Of a stretch of 64,000 bases of DNA, positions 37,053 to 45,983 are shown piece by piece. The DNA is from Agrobacterium tumefaciens str. B6 (lineage in GTDB: Bacteria > Pseudomonadota > Alphaproteobacteria > Rhizobiales > Rhizobiaceae): NCBI RefSeq assembly GCF_001541315.1, contig NZ_LMVK01000052.1:1-64000 (forward strand), written 5' to 3'. Under the pieces are notes generated by a model. It was not told the origin of the DNA. It worked only from the letters and a program-made list of their open reading frames with translations, and searched no databases. A program made the translations under genes and the position numbers. Every line of letters starts with the position of its first letter. The first letter of the stretch is position 1.

Positions 37053-37104
37053 AACGTTGTGAAGGGCGCGGAATCTTCGGCGCCATGAGGGAGGAAGACA
37101 GGAA

Positions 37105-37833
37105 ATGACGGATTTTCAGGGCAGAACGATCCTTGTGACGGGCGGAAGCGGCGGTATTGGCGGGGAAACGGTTCGCCATCTCGTGCGCGCCAATGCCGAT
37201 GTCATCGCGGCAGGGCGTTCGCAAGAGGCGCTCGCGGCCATCGCGAAAGAAACCGGTTGCCGCACACTGGCGTTCGATCTCGCCCGCGACGAAGAAATCC
37301 GCGCCGCGCTGGAGGGGCTGGATCTATGGGGGGTCGTCAATTGCGGCGGTTTCGGCGGTGAGATCGCCACGCCGATGGACACGGATATCGCCATTTTCGA
37401 CAAGGTCATCACCATTAATGCGCGTGGTGCGCTGCTGGTGACGAAATATGCCAGCCAGTCCATGGTGAGGCTCGGCAAGGGCGGCGCCATCGTCAACGTG
37501 TCCAGCCAGGCAGCCCTTGTGGCGTTGCCGGGCCACATTTCCTACGGCTCGTCCAAAGCAGCTCTTGACAACATTACCCGCTGCTCGGCGCTGGAGCTCG
37601 GCCGCTATAATATCCGCGTCAACAGCGTCAATCCAACCGTCGTCATGACGCCGATCTCGTCTGGCCACTGGAGCCAGCCGCATGTGGCCGAGCCTTTCCT
37701 GAAGCAGATGCCGCTTGGCCGCTGGGCCAGCGAAGCGGAAATCGCCGCACCCATCGTCTTTTTGCTTAGCGACGCAGCCTCAATGATTACTGGCGTTTCG
37801 CTGCCTGTCGACGGTGGGTTCACCTGCCGCTGA
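37105..37833 (+). CDS. SDR-family dehydrogenase (xylulose-reductase/DCXR-like)
   Basis: A 242-residue short-chain dehydrogenase. The cofactor loop is TGGSGGIGGE, followed by AAGRSQEAL, which suggests NADP. Catalytic Ser lies in VNVSSQAA and the YGSSK pair follows. Its short form and the sequence around WGVVNCGG recall L-xylulose/dicarbonyl reductases (DCXR/carbonyl reductase group). GGAGG precedes the ATG at 37105. As the last gene of the importer operon it probably interconverts an imported polyol and its keto sugar. Confidence 0.88.
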   Translation: MTDFQGRTILVTGGSGGIGGETVRHLVRANADVIAAGRSQEALAAIAKETGCRTLAFDLARDEEIRAALEGLDLWGVVNCGGFGGEIATPMDTDIAIFDKVITINARGALLVTKYASQSMVRLGKGGAIVNVSSQAALVALPGHISYGSSKAALDNITRCSALELGRYNIRVNSVNPTVVMTPISSGHWSQPHVAEPFLKQMPLGRWASEAEIAAPIVFLLSDAASMITGVSLPVDGGFTCR

Positions 37834-37949
37834 TCGCCATCAATGTTCGGTGTCGCGTTACTGGGGAGCGCGCAGATGGAGTGACGCACCACGCTGAGGG
37901 AGATAGATAAAAAGCCATTCATGAAGAGGGCTACGTTCATTCTCAGAGA

Positions 37950-38284
37950 GGAAGCCCGAAAAGGTAACGCGATCTACTCGGCGACCAAAGCAGCGCTTCA
38001 TTCCTTTGCTCTGTCGCAGCAGTTTTCAACTGCGCGACACCAGCGTTCGGGTGCAGGAAATCGCACCGCCGTGGGTGGACACCGATCTGATCTACAAAAG
38101 CGGTGACCCACGCGTCATGCCACTTCCCGATTTTATCGAGCAAACCCTCGTCGCGCTCGCCACAGACGACCCCCGAAGCAATCGTCGATGCCATCTATAT
38201 GACAATCCAGGAGCGAAGGAGCACGGCCTTTTCGAAGCATTCAATCGACGGATCATCGATAACCCGATTCCGGTCGGAGCTTGA
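37950..38284 (+). pseudogene. SDR (DltE-like) remnant with two frameshifts
   Basis: Three frames in order give pieces of one short-chain dehydrogenase C-terminal half: GNAIYSATKAALHSFALS, then QLRDTSVRVQEIAPPWVDTD through PLPDFIEQTLVALATDD, then PEAIVDAIYMTIQERRS. Together they match the order in DltE-like oxidoreductases. Frameshifts lie near 38020 and 38170. The N-terminal cofactor half is missing, so this is a truncated dead gene. Confidence 0.8.
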
Positions 38285-38374
38285 AGAAATGGCAGATGTC
38301 GCTCCACCCGAGCGACATCTGCCACAACTTGGAATTTCGGCTTCCGCTGCTGGATTCGTTCCAGGTTCCTTTGA

Positions 38375-39472
38375 CTACAAACCCAAGCCGAGCTGCGATT
38401 GTTCCTCGCCTTCGGCTTCCTTTTCATTGGTGAGCGACGACAGTGTTACACCAAGGAGCCGGACCGGGCGCTTGAACGGATAGACACCAGCCAGCAAGGC
38501 GTTGGCCGCATCGAAAATGTCTTTGATGCCCGAATAGGGGAGAGCAGACGTCCTGCTCCGCGTCGCCTGGGTGAAGTCGGAGTATTTGATTTTCACGGTC
38601 ACCGTCTTGCCGCTGAAGCCCTTGGCCTCGCAGTAGGCCCAGACCTTTTCGGCAAGCGGCCGGAGCTCGCTGGTTGCGAGATCAAGATCGCTGATGTCGG
38701 CGGTAAATGTATCTTCAGCACCGACCGACTTACGCACCCGGTCCGGCCGAACCCGCCGGTCATCGATGCCCCGGGCAATACCATAGAAGTACGGGCCCGA
38801 TTTCCCAAAATGCTCCACCAGAAACTGTAAGGACTTTGCCTTCAAATCCGTGCCAGTCTCGATACCAAGCCGTTGCATCTTTTCCGCCGTAGCCGGGCCG
38901 ACGCCATGGAATTTCTTGACGGCGAGCTGCTCGACGAACGCCGGACCGTTCTTTGGCGTGATGACTGCCTGGCCGTTTGGCTTGTTCAAATCCGACGCCA
39001 TCTTGGCGAGGAATTTGTTATAGGAAATACCAGCCGAAGCGTTCAGTCCCGTGACCGCCTTGATCCTGGCGCGGATTTCCAGCGCGATGTTAGTGGCAAT
39101 AGGCATGTCTTTGAGATTCTCGGTCACGTCGAGATAGGCCTCGTCGAGCGACAAGGGTTCGATGATCGGCGTGTACTCTGCAAAAATCTCACGGATCTGC
39201 TGCGAGACGGCGCGATAGACTTCAAACCTGGGCTTAACGAAGATCAGATCCGGACATTTTCGAGCCGCCGTGACCGACGGCATGGCCGAGCGCACGCCGA
39301 ACTCCCGCGCCTCGTAGCTTGCTGCTGCAACGACGCCGCGGGCAGCCGCTCCGCCAACAGCCAGGGGTTTGCCACGAAGCTCCGGATTGTCGCGCTGCTC
39401 GACCGACGCGTAGAAGGCATCCATATCCACATGGATGATTTTCCTGACGGTTGAGACGGTGGTGAGATCCAT
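38375..39472 (-). CDS. dinB: DNA polymerase IV
   Basis: A 365-residue Y-family translesion polymerase. The palm motif IIHVDMDAFYASVEQRDNP and the SLDEAYLDVT active-site acids are intact. The thumb helix-hairpin-helix contains FHGVGPATAEKM. The C terminus QLGLGL fits a beta-clamp-binding peptide of the QLxLxL type. The ATG at 39472 is the only start before the domain. Rhizobia often carry several dinB copies. Flanked by two pseudogenes, it is a single-gene unit here. Confidence 0.96.
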   Translation of the reverse strand: MDLTTVSTVRKIIHVDMDAFYASVEQRDNPELRGKPLAVGGAAARGVVAAASYEAREFGVRSAMPSVTAARKCPDLIFVKPRFEVYRAVSQQIREIFAEYTPIIEPLSLDEAYLDVTENLKDMPIATNIALEIRARIKAVTGLNASAGISYNKFLAKMASDLNKPNGQAVITPKNGPAFVEQLAVKKFHGVGPATAEKMQRLGIETGTDLKAKSLQFLVEHFGKSGPYFYGIARGIDDRRVRPDRVRKSVGAEDTFTADISDLDLATSELRPLAEKVWAYCEAKGFSGKTVTVKIKYSDFTQATRSRTSALPYSGIKDIFDAANALLAGVYPFKRPVRLLGVTLSSLTNEKEAEGEEQSQLGLGL

Positions 39473-39539
39473 GGCGCTTGCGTGTCACTGGTGGAAACGA
39501 AACGGGAACATATCAGTTTTTGGAGCTGCATCCAAGTGC

Positions 39540-40163
39540 TAGCCGTGTTTGGGACCTCCAAAGCGAAACTACCCGCTTCTTCAGGCGTTTGATCATGTAC
39601 TCAAGCAAACTGAAGGCTGACCGATGGCCGACGACAGGGTTACGACCACGGCAGTTTTCTAAACGCGACAGGCGGCCGACCTTGTAGTGGAGCGTCTTGT
39701 CCAACGGCACGGCATTGCGCGACCGGACCTCTTTATCCAGTCGGCTTCGGCGAAGAACACGGCCGGCTCGTCCCCAGCCGGCGGTGACGTGTCTCAGGCT
39801 GACGGTGCGCGCAACGACGCTCCGCTTGAGGGGGAGATCGAAGTGTCAAGAGACATCACCATGCGACAGGAAATCCGAACCCGATTCATGAGCAAGCTGC
39901 CGGCACCCGAGGTCAGCGTTGTTCATCAACAGGAAAGCGGAGCCGACCGGCCATCCGACGCGGCACTCAACCGCCAGATTGAACAGTTGACGGCGTTGCG
40001 CAGACGCACAGACAGGCAATCCGTCCGCGACGTTGCAAAAGTTATTGCAGGCGGAAAGCGTCGCATCGTGATTGGCTCAGGTAGTTTTGCATCAATCGCC
40101 AGCGTTCTCGCGCACCTCACGAAAATCGCGCCGATGGCCGGAAAACCATTTGATACTCTTTGA
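39540..40163 (+). pseudogene. MurR/RpiR-family regulator remnant
   Basis: One frame near 39540-39600 reads ETTRFFRRLIMYSS, like the recognition helix of RpiR regulators. A different frame (39663-40163) gives the linker and the start of a sugar-isomerase (SIS) domain: ALNRQIEQLTALRRRTDRQS then RRIVIGSGSFASIASVLAHL. The SIS domain ends early at LTKIAPMAG. So the gene has a frameshift and lacks its C terminus. It lies next to the GGT-like gene and may once have regulated that locus. Confidence 0.65.
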
Positions 40164-40224
40164 GGTCTGGGAAGACTCCATGTTGTGAATTGTTGCACCA
40201 TCATGGAAACCGCGTTGCCGATTT

Positions 40225-41805
40225 TCAATTTGTGGAAACACAAATAGCGACACCCTCCCCACGCGGATCGTGGGACCCGATGATCCGTCCATCATCGCGC
40301 ATGCAGATGATTCCCGCTTGGCCGAAAATTGGCGAAAGTGCCGGCAGCGATATAACGTCATGGCCGAGCGCAGCGAGTTGCGCGATGATGTTTCCGCCAA
40401 GCGACTGCTCGACCTTCAGGCTGTTGTGGACGTCGGAAAAGGTGCGCCCAAGCAGAAAACGAGGCTGGGCCAGAGCCTGTGTGGGCGTCATGCCGTAGTC
40501 GAGCAGGCCGGTGAGCAGCAGCGACAATGTCTGCGGCTGGCCATCAGCCCCTTGCGTTCCGTAAAGCATATGGGGCACTCCATCCTTGAATGCGATGCCG
40601 GGGTTCAGGGTGTAGAACGGGCGCTTTCCTGGCCGGATGGCGTTCGGATGGCCGGACGCAACTGAAAACGCCGCACCACGGTTCTGCCAGATGATTCCGC
40701 TATCGCCTACGACCACGCCGCTGCCCCAGTCGAAATAGGTACTCTGAAGCACGCTTGCACAGCGTCCTTGCTCGTCGGTTGCCGCAAAGAAGACCGTGTC
40801 GCCATGCTGGTAAGGATGCGGCCACTCGAGGGCCCGCTCGCGGTCGATGGCCCGGGCTTTCTTCTCAAGTCGCATCGGGTCAAGAAGGCCGGGGGTATTG
40901 TCGTCAACAAAATCCGGGTCGGCGATGTGTTCGCGATCGAGGAACGCCTGTTTCACGGCTTCAACCAAGAGATGGTATCGCGCTGCGCTTGACGGCGGCA
41001 GTGCCGCCAGATCCAGCCGGGACAAAATGCCAAGGATTGCGAGTGTGGAAACCCCCTGCGTTGGCGGGGGCGGCGCGAGCAGTGTTACGCCGCGATAGTC
41101 CTGCGACACGGGTTCGGCATCGCGGGTGCGGGTAAGCCGCAAGTCGGTGGCAGTGATCGGCGACCCTAGCGAAGCCATCGCCTCTCCGAAGCGTGCCGCC
41201 AACTCTCCCTCATAGAAGGAACGGTGGCCATGCTCGGCGACATGGCGAAGCGTCCGAGCGAGTGAACTTTGCGTGAAAATACCCCTGCTCCCGGGATGAT
41301 CAAATGCGGCCGCGAAACCCGGCCAGCCGGCTATCTCGGCGCGTCTGAATTCGAGCCAGAAATCTTGCGAGTGACTCGGCCGGTAGCCGTTTTCCGCAAA
41401 AGCGATAGCCGGCGTCAGGAGATCTGAAAGCTGTTCGCGCCCTTGCCAATGCTGCTGCCCAAATGTCAGGGCATGCCCCCAGCTATCCACCGCGCAGGCG
41501 GTTGTGATCATGGAAGCGGAGCCACGCAACGGGACCGGCGTATGATAATCAGGAAGGACCGCCGCGGCCTGACCTATCCCGAGAAACGACCGGCGGAGGC
41601 CTTGTCTGTCTGCAACCAGCCATACAGCATCGCCGCCCAGACCGCAAAAATGCGGCATCACCACCGCAAGTGTCGCGGCGATCGCAACGGCGGCCTCGAT
41701 GGCGTTGCCGCCGCGCCTCAGCACCGCTGCGCCGGCTTCGCTTGCCAGGGGATGCGGGCTGGTGACCATTCCCGGCCGGGCTGCTAGCGGCACATTTAGC
41801 GACAT
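40225..41805 (-). CDS. gamma-glutamyltransferase-family hydrolase (YwrD/HpxW-like)
   Basis: A 526-residue Ntn-hydrolase proenzyme without a signal peptide, hence cytosolic. The GGT opening ASEAGAAVLRRGGNAIEAAVA is present. The processing Thr is in HGDTVFFAATDEQG and the Gly-rich FDWGSGVVVGDSG follows. The pattern is nearer YwrD or the oxamate amidohydrolase HpxW than secreted Ggt. It lies downstream of an importer for small N- or S-compounds in the same orientation, so it probably hydrolyses an imported amide. AGAGGAAA precedes the ATG at 41805. Confidence 0.82.
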   Translation of the reverse strand: MSLNVPLAARPGMVTSPHPLASEAGAAVLRRGGNAIEAAVAIAATLAVVMPHFCGLGGDAVWLVADRQGLRRSFLGIGQAAAVLPDYHTPVPLRGSASMITTACAVDSWGHALTFGQQHWQGREQLSDLLTPAIAFAENGYRPSHSQDFWLEFRRAEIAGWPGFAAAFDHPGSRGIFTQSSLARTLRHVAEHGHRSFYEGELAARFGEAMASLGSPITATDLRLTRTRDAEPVSQDYRGVTLLAPPPPTQGVSTLAILGILSRLDLAALPPSSAARYHLLVEAVKQAFLDREHIADPDFVDDNTPGLLDPMRLEKKARAIDRERALEWPHPYQHGDTVFFAATDEQGRCASVLQSTYFDWGSGVVVGDSGIIWQNRGAAFSVASGHPNAIRPGKRPFYTLNPGIAFKDGVPHMLYGTQGADGQPQTLSLLLTGLLDYGMTPTQALAQPRFLLGRTFSDVHNSLKVEQSLGGNIIAQLAALGHDVISLPALSPIFGQAGIICMRDDGRIIGSHDPRGEGVAICVSTN

Positions 41806-41867
41806 GAAATTTCCTCTCTTCATAGCCTGGCCGGACATTTCCGGCCAGGGAGGCGTGTTTCCGTCAA

Positions 41868-42890
41868 TCAATCGACCTTGTAGACGAGCTTGCGCTCGGC
41901 CAACGACGGCAGGAACTGACGCGAGAAGACATTCTCCGGCTTCGGCTTCGACGGTAGCTGGTAGCCTTCGGCAACGATATCGATCGAGCGGGCCAGGCGG
42001 GCGTCATCGACATCGCCGAGACCGAGCCTGTCGACTTCAGGCGAGATGATCAGGTTCTCGTAGGAGAATTTCATGCGCGCCAATTCGAGCTCTTCCTTGG
42101 CGAGATTGTCATAGGCCATGATGGCCTCGATGCCTGCCCTGGAATTGCCGGCGATTTCCCTGGTGGCCTTGTTGACCGCGCGCACCAGTCCTTCCACGGC
42201 CTTCGGGTTTTCCTTGACGAGTTTCTGCGACACCATCATGCCGTTGGCATAGAGATCCAGGCCATAATCGCCGAAGGATAGCCAGTTATAGTCCTTTGCC
42301 GGGTCCTGGCGGTTGTTGATGAGGTTGAACCAACTGGTGATATTGAAGACGAGCGCGCCGTCGATATCACCCTTGATCAGCATCGGCTCCTGCAGGTTGG
42401 GGCCCATGTTCTCGATTGCGACCTTGGTCATGTCGACCTTGTTGATCGAACCGAGCACGTTGACGAGGCGGGTGGTGGGCGTGCCCTGTGCGCCGCCGAG
42501 CTTCTTGCCTTCCAGATCGGCCGGCTTGGTGATGTTGCTTTCCTTCTTGCTGACGATGGCGAAGGGCGGCTTGCTCCAGAGCTGGTAGACCATGACCGGC
42601 ACTTCGTTCGGCCGGGTGGCGGCATTCTGGATGATGGCATTGATATCGCCGAAGCCGGCATCGTAGGCGCCCGACATGATGCGGGTGACCGTGGCGGCCG
42701 AACCCTCGCCCTGGTCGATCGTGACATTGAGGCCTTCGTCCTTGAAGTAGCCCTTCTGCATGGCGAGCAGGAAGGGGGCGTCCGAGCCTTGCGTCTTCCA
42801 GCCGAGGGTGAACTTGATATCCGTGTCAGCCCGGGCGACACCGCCGAGGCAAAGGCCAAGCGCAAGAGTCGAGATCAGTTTCTTCAGCAT
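41868..42890 (-). CDS. ABC importer binding protein, NMT1/SsuA/TauA-like
   Basis: A 340-residue periplasmic protein. A signal peptide is cleaved near GVARAD. The FTLGWKTQGSDAPFLLAMQKGYFKDEGL opening (read as two adjacent blocks) and VTIDQGEGSAATVTRI are typical of the THI5/NMT1 fold that binds pyrimidines, sulfonates, nitrate or similar small compounds. The start is ATG 42890; the much longer frame upstream overlaps the permease gene. It belongs with the permease and ATPase genes just upstream. Confidence 0.9.
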   Translation of the reverse strand: MLKKLISTLALGLCLGGVARADTDIKFTLGWKTQGSDAPFLLAMQKGYFKDEGLNVTIDQGEGSAATVTRIMSGAYDAGFGDINAIIQNAATRPNEVPVMVYQLWSKPPFAIVSKKESNITKPADLEGKKLGGAQGTPTTRLVNVLGSINKVDMTKVAIENMGPNLQEPMLIKGDIDGALVFNITSWFNLINNRQDPAKDYNWLSFGDYGLDLYANGMMVSQKLVKENPKAVEGLVRAVNKATREIAGNSRAGIEAIMAYDNLAKEELELARMKFSYENLIISPEVDRLGLGDVDDARLARSIDIVAEGYQLPSKPKPENVFSRQFLPSLAERKLVYKVD

Positions 42891-42919
42891 GTCTGGCTCC
42901 ATTTGTTTTAAGTAGATAT

Positions 42920-43693
42920 TCAGGCGGCAGTGAAATCCTGGCCGCGGACGGCCCAGCCCGTGACGCGCACCTCGATGAGCGAGAAGGCGACGTAGAGAAG
43001 CACACCCAGAAGGGCGAGGATGAAGAGGCCGGCAAAGACCAGCGGCACATCGAAATTGGACGAGGCCGACATCATGACATTGCCGATGCCGCGGTTCGAG
43101 GCGACGGTTTCCGACAGGACGGAACCGACGAAAGCGAAGGTGACGGCAATCTTCAGCGAGGCGAAAAAGAAGGGCATGGTGCGTGGCAGGCCGACATTCC
43201 ACAGGATGTCGAGTTTGCTGGCGCCCAGCGATTTCAGGACATCCTCCAGTTCCGGCTCGGTTGTCGCAAGGCCGGTGGCGATGTTGACGACGATCGGGAA
43301 GAAGCACATGGCGAGCGCGGTCAGGATTGCAGGCACCGAGCCGGAGCCGAACCACAGAACGAAGATCGGCACCACCGCGACCTTGGGGATCGACGAGAAA
43401 CCGATCAGCAGCGGATAGGCCGTATCATAGGCCGTGCGCGACACGCCGATCGCAGCGCCGATGACGACGCCGACGGCTACGCCGAGGACAAAGCCGACCA
43501 TCGTCGTCCAGAGCGTCTGGATGATATGCGGCATGAGGATGGGCAAGCGGTCGATGAGCGTATCGAAGACCTGACTCGGACGAGGCAGGACGAGATCGGA
43601 CACCTGCAGTACGAGGCATAGGATTTCCCACAGGCCAAAGAAGGCGACGATGAGGGCGGCTGCCCAGAAGCGGCGGCGCAATGCATAGCTCAT
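42920..43693 (-). CDS. ABC importer permease, SsuC/TauC-like
   Basis: A 257-residue inner-membrane permease with about six helices. The EAA-type loop is EDVLKSLGASKLDILWNVGLP and contacts the ATPase. VGSVLSETVASNRGIG is characteristic of the nitrate/sulfonate/taurine class. It lies 3 bp after the ATPase gene and 29 bp before the binding-protein gene. Confidence 0.92.
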   Translation of the reverse strand: MSYALRRRFWAAALIVAFFGLWEILCLVLQVSDLVLPRPSQVFDTLIDRLPILMPHIIQTLWTTMVGFVLGVAVGVVIGAAIGVSRTAYDTAYPLLIGFSSIPKVAVVPIFVLWFGSGSVPAILTALAMCFFPIVVNIATGLATTEPELEDVLKSLGASKLDILWNVGLPRTMPFFFASLKIAVTFAFVGSVLSETVASNRGIGNVMMSASSNFDVPLVFAGLFILALLGVLLYVAFSLIEVRVTGWAVRGQDFTAA

Positions 43694-43696
43694 GGA

Positions 43697-44536
43697 TCAG
43701 GCTCCCTGGATTGCGGTGTCGGAGCGGGCATTGATGATGAGTTCACGCAGGCGCTGGTTGAGCGCGACGAAATCGTGCTCGAACGTCATCTCAATGGTGC
43801 GGGGGCGGTGGAAATCGACCGTGCTGTCATCAATGATGCGACCGGGCCTTGCGCTCATGACGCAGATACGTGAAGCGAGGAAGCCCGCTTCCTTCAGGTC
43901 ATGAGTGATGAGCAGGACGGTCGGCTTGCGCTTCATCCAGAGCGACTGCATCGTGCCCCATAGTTCTTCGCGGGTAAATTGATCGAGCGCGCCAAAAGGT
44001 TCGTCGAGCAGGAGCAGGTTCGGCTCGTGGACGAGCGCGCGGCAGAGATTGGCGCGCTGGAGCATGCCGCCGGAAAGCTGCCACGGGTAGTGGTTGGCAA
44101 ATTTGTCGAGCCCGACATCGGTAAGCAGCGCACGCACCCGATCGCGGTAGTCACCGTTCTTCTTCGCCCGGTATTCGGAACGGAACGGCTTTACGATCTT
44201 GAGCGGCAACATGACATTGCGCTCGATCGTCAGCCAGGGGAGCATGGTAGGGTTCTGGAAAGCCATGCCGATGCGCAGCGCCTTGGCGTCGACTTCGCGG
44301 CCGCCGACGATGACCGCGCCCCTGGTCGGCTGCAGCAGGCCGGCGGCGAGCCGCATGATCGTCGACTTGCCACAGCCGGACGGGCCGACGAGTGCCACGA
44401 ATTCCCCATCGGCAATGCGCAGACTGGTCTCCTGCAGCGCAACGACGGCTTTTTCCTGCCGGCCGAAGCAGACGGCTGCCTGGGAGAGCTCCACGGCGGG
44501 AGGGGCGTATGTCGTCGGTTGAGGAACAGTCAGCAT
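43697..44536 (-). CDS. ABC importer ATPase, SsuB/TauB-like
   Basis: A 279-residue ABC ATPase. Walker A is GPSGCGKST, the Q loop is MAFQNPTMLPW, the signature LSGGMLQR is a common variant in this class, Walker B is LLLLDEPFGALD, and the switch His lies in LLITHDL. ATG 44536 follows GGTGA. It is the first gene of the ATPase-permease-binding protein-hydrolase operon and is divergent from the GntR regulator. Confidence 0.93.
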   Translation of the reverse strand: MLTVPQPTTYAPPAVELSQAAVCFGRQEKAVVALQETSLRIADGEFVALVGPSGCGKSTIMRLAAGLLQPTRGAVIVGGREVDAKALRIGMAFQNPTMLPWLTIERNVMLPLKIVKPFRSEYRAKKNGDYRDRVRALLTDVGLDKFANHYPWQLSGGMLQRANLCRALVHEPNLLLLDEPFGALDQFTREELWGTMQSLWMKRKPTVLLITHDLKEAGFLASRICVMSARPGRIIDDSTVDFHRPRTIEMTFEHDFVALNQRLRELIINARSDTAIQGA

Positions 44537-44653
44537 CAGATCACCATTGAAAGCGTTTCCGAAAAGTGCATGCAATGAGCGTGCCAGTTTCTAGAAGTGC
44601 GGAATTGTTGCGTTCCAGGATGGATTCATTATCTGTAAAAGTGAATGCAATAA

Positions 44654-44662
44654 CTGTATGCA
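44654..44662. promoter_or_regulatory. candidate GntR operator, site 1
   Basis: CTGTATGCA in the AT-rich gap between the importer ATPase and GntR genes. Its exact reverse complement occurs at 45941-45949 in the other divergent gap of this locus. Related TGCAAT/TGCAT strings surround it. FadR-subfamily regulators bind short TGTATACA-like sites, which fits. Confidence 0.45.
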
Positions 44663-44769
44663 ATTGTTTTGTGCATTTTCGATTTCATTTGCATTTAAAT
44701 GCGGCAGCGTGCCGAGTTGATCTTTGCCGTCGCCTCGCTTATCGATTGACCGGAAGAAGAGGGTCGGTG

Positions 44770-45474
44770 ATGGCGGGCAGCAAGGGTTCGGCAAGAAGTG
44801 AAGGGGATCGCGTCGCGGCGATCTGTACGGGCTTGCGCCGTGCCATCATCGAGCGGGCGCTGCACCCGGGTGACCGGCTGCCGGAGGATTCGCTCGGTGA
44901 GCGGTTCGGTGTCAGTCGCACTATTGCCCGCCATGCGCTCGGCCAGCTTGCGGCGGAAGGTCTTGTCGATCTGCGGCGCAACCGCATCGCTGTGGTCGCC
45001 ACGCCGTCCTTCGAGGATGCGCGGGATATTTTCGACATCCGTCTTGATCTGGAAAAGCAGGTGGTGAGGCGTCTCGCGGGCAAGCTGACGGATGCGCAGG
45101 CGAAGCAGCTGAAAGCAATCGTGGAGGCCGAGCACGGCGCGCGGCACGGGCCTGAAGGTGCTTCGATCCGGCTCGCCACCGAGTTTCATGTGCTTCTGGC
45201 GGAGATGACCGGCAAGCCGATCCTGATCCGCTATGTCACGGAAATCTGCTATCGCGCAGGCCTGTCGCTTGCCGTCTTCGGACGACCACATTCCTCCGAC
45301 TGCGCAGTCAGCGAACATCTCGAATTGATCGAGGCGATCCGCACCGGGCCGGCGGAAAAGGCGGAGGCGATGATGGGCGAACATCTGGAGGCGGTTGCCT
45401 CGCGGGCATTGCTGCAAAGCTCGGGCGCCAAGCCACGCGACTTGATGGATATCCTGGCGCCCTATGCAGACTGA
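44770..45474 (+). CDS. GntR-family (FadR subfamily) regulator
   Basis: A 234-residue regulator. The winged helix includes LPEDSLGERFGVSRTIARHAL. The C-terminal FCD all-helical ligand domain starts near EDARDIFDIRLDLEKQVVRR and carries metal-ligand His residues in TEFHVLLAEM and SEHLELIEAI. FCD domains sense small carboxylates or amino acids. GAGGG precedes ATG 44770. It is divergent from the importer operon and next to the hydrolase pair, which it probably controls. Confidence 0.92.
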   Translation: MAGSKGSARSEGDRVAAICTGLRRAIIERALHPGDRLPEDSLGERFGVSRTIARHALGQLAAEGLVDLRRNRIAVVATPSFEDARDIFDIRLDLEKQVVRRLAGKLTDAQAKQLKAIVEAEHGARHGPEGASIRLATEFHVLLAEMTGKPILIRYVTEICYRAGLSLAVFGRPHSSDCAVSEHLELIEAIRTGPAEKAEAMMGEHLEAVASRALLQSSGAKPRDLMDILAPYAD

Positions 45475-45503
45475 AAAGGCCTGATGGCCCCTTCAACGGT
45501 CAT

Positions 45504-45902
45504 TCAGCGGGCGATGGACGGGTCGAGTATCCATTCGGCGCTGTCGTTCCAGACGTCGGTGTCGATGATCAGGCCGTCGCGTACTGTGAACCGGTCGATA
45601 TAGCGGTTGTTGTCGAAAGGGGTGCCGTCCGGCCATTCGCCGTGGAGATAGCCCAGGCTGTAGATGATGGTTTCGGTTTCGCCCGGCACGACGTCATAGC
45701 GCTCTATGCGTTTTTTCACCCATTTGTAGCGGGAGGCATTGAAGCTGGTCGGGCCGCTTGGCGTGTCAAAAAGCCGGTTGCCGGTGAAGCGGCAGGTGAA
45801 GCCGGGAGCGACATAGGTCGCGGCGCGAACCGGATCGGGCGCCATGGAGGCAGCGAGATAGTCCTTTACTGCCTGCAGGTCGCGTTCTGTTGTCTCTTGC
45901 AT
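45504..45902 (-). CDS. SnoaL-like/NTF2-fold protein
   Basis: A 132-residue small alpha+beta barrel protein. The helical start RDLQAVKDYLAASM and the YVAPGFTCRFTGN and YIDRFTVRDGLIIDTDVW strands fit the SnoaL-like polyketide-cyclase/NTF2 fold. The family includes isomerases, hydratases and binding proteins, so the chemistry cannot be assigned. It is convergent with gntR and divergent from the amidohydrolase. ATG 45902 is chosen over a GTG four codons upstream. Confidence 0.75.
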   Translation of the reverse strand: MQETTERDLQAVKDYLAASMAPDPVRAATYVAPGFTCRFTGNRLFDTPSGPTSFNASRYKWVKKRIERYDVVPGETETIIYSLGYLHGEWPDGTPFDNNRYIDRFTVRDGLIIDTDVWNDSAEWILDPSIAR

Positions 45903-45940
45903 CGATATCTCCACGGGTGTTGCGAATTTTGTATCAAAAG

Positions 45941-45949
45941 TGCATACAG
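45941..45949. promoter_or_regulatory. candidate GntR operator, site 2
   Basis: TGCATACAG lies in the 81-bp gap between the divergent SnoaL-like and amidohydrolase genes. It is the exact reverse complement of the site at 44654-44662 and would place both transcription units under the same regulator. Confidence 0.45.
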
Positions 45950-45983
45950 TCAGTGTTACAAAAATTTCCCCTCGGGTCGCAAT

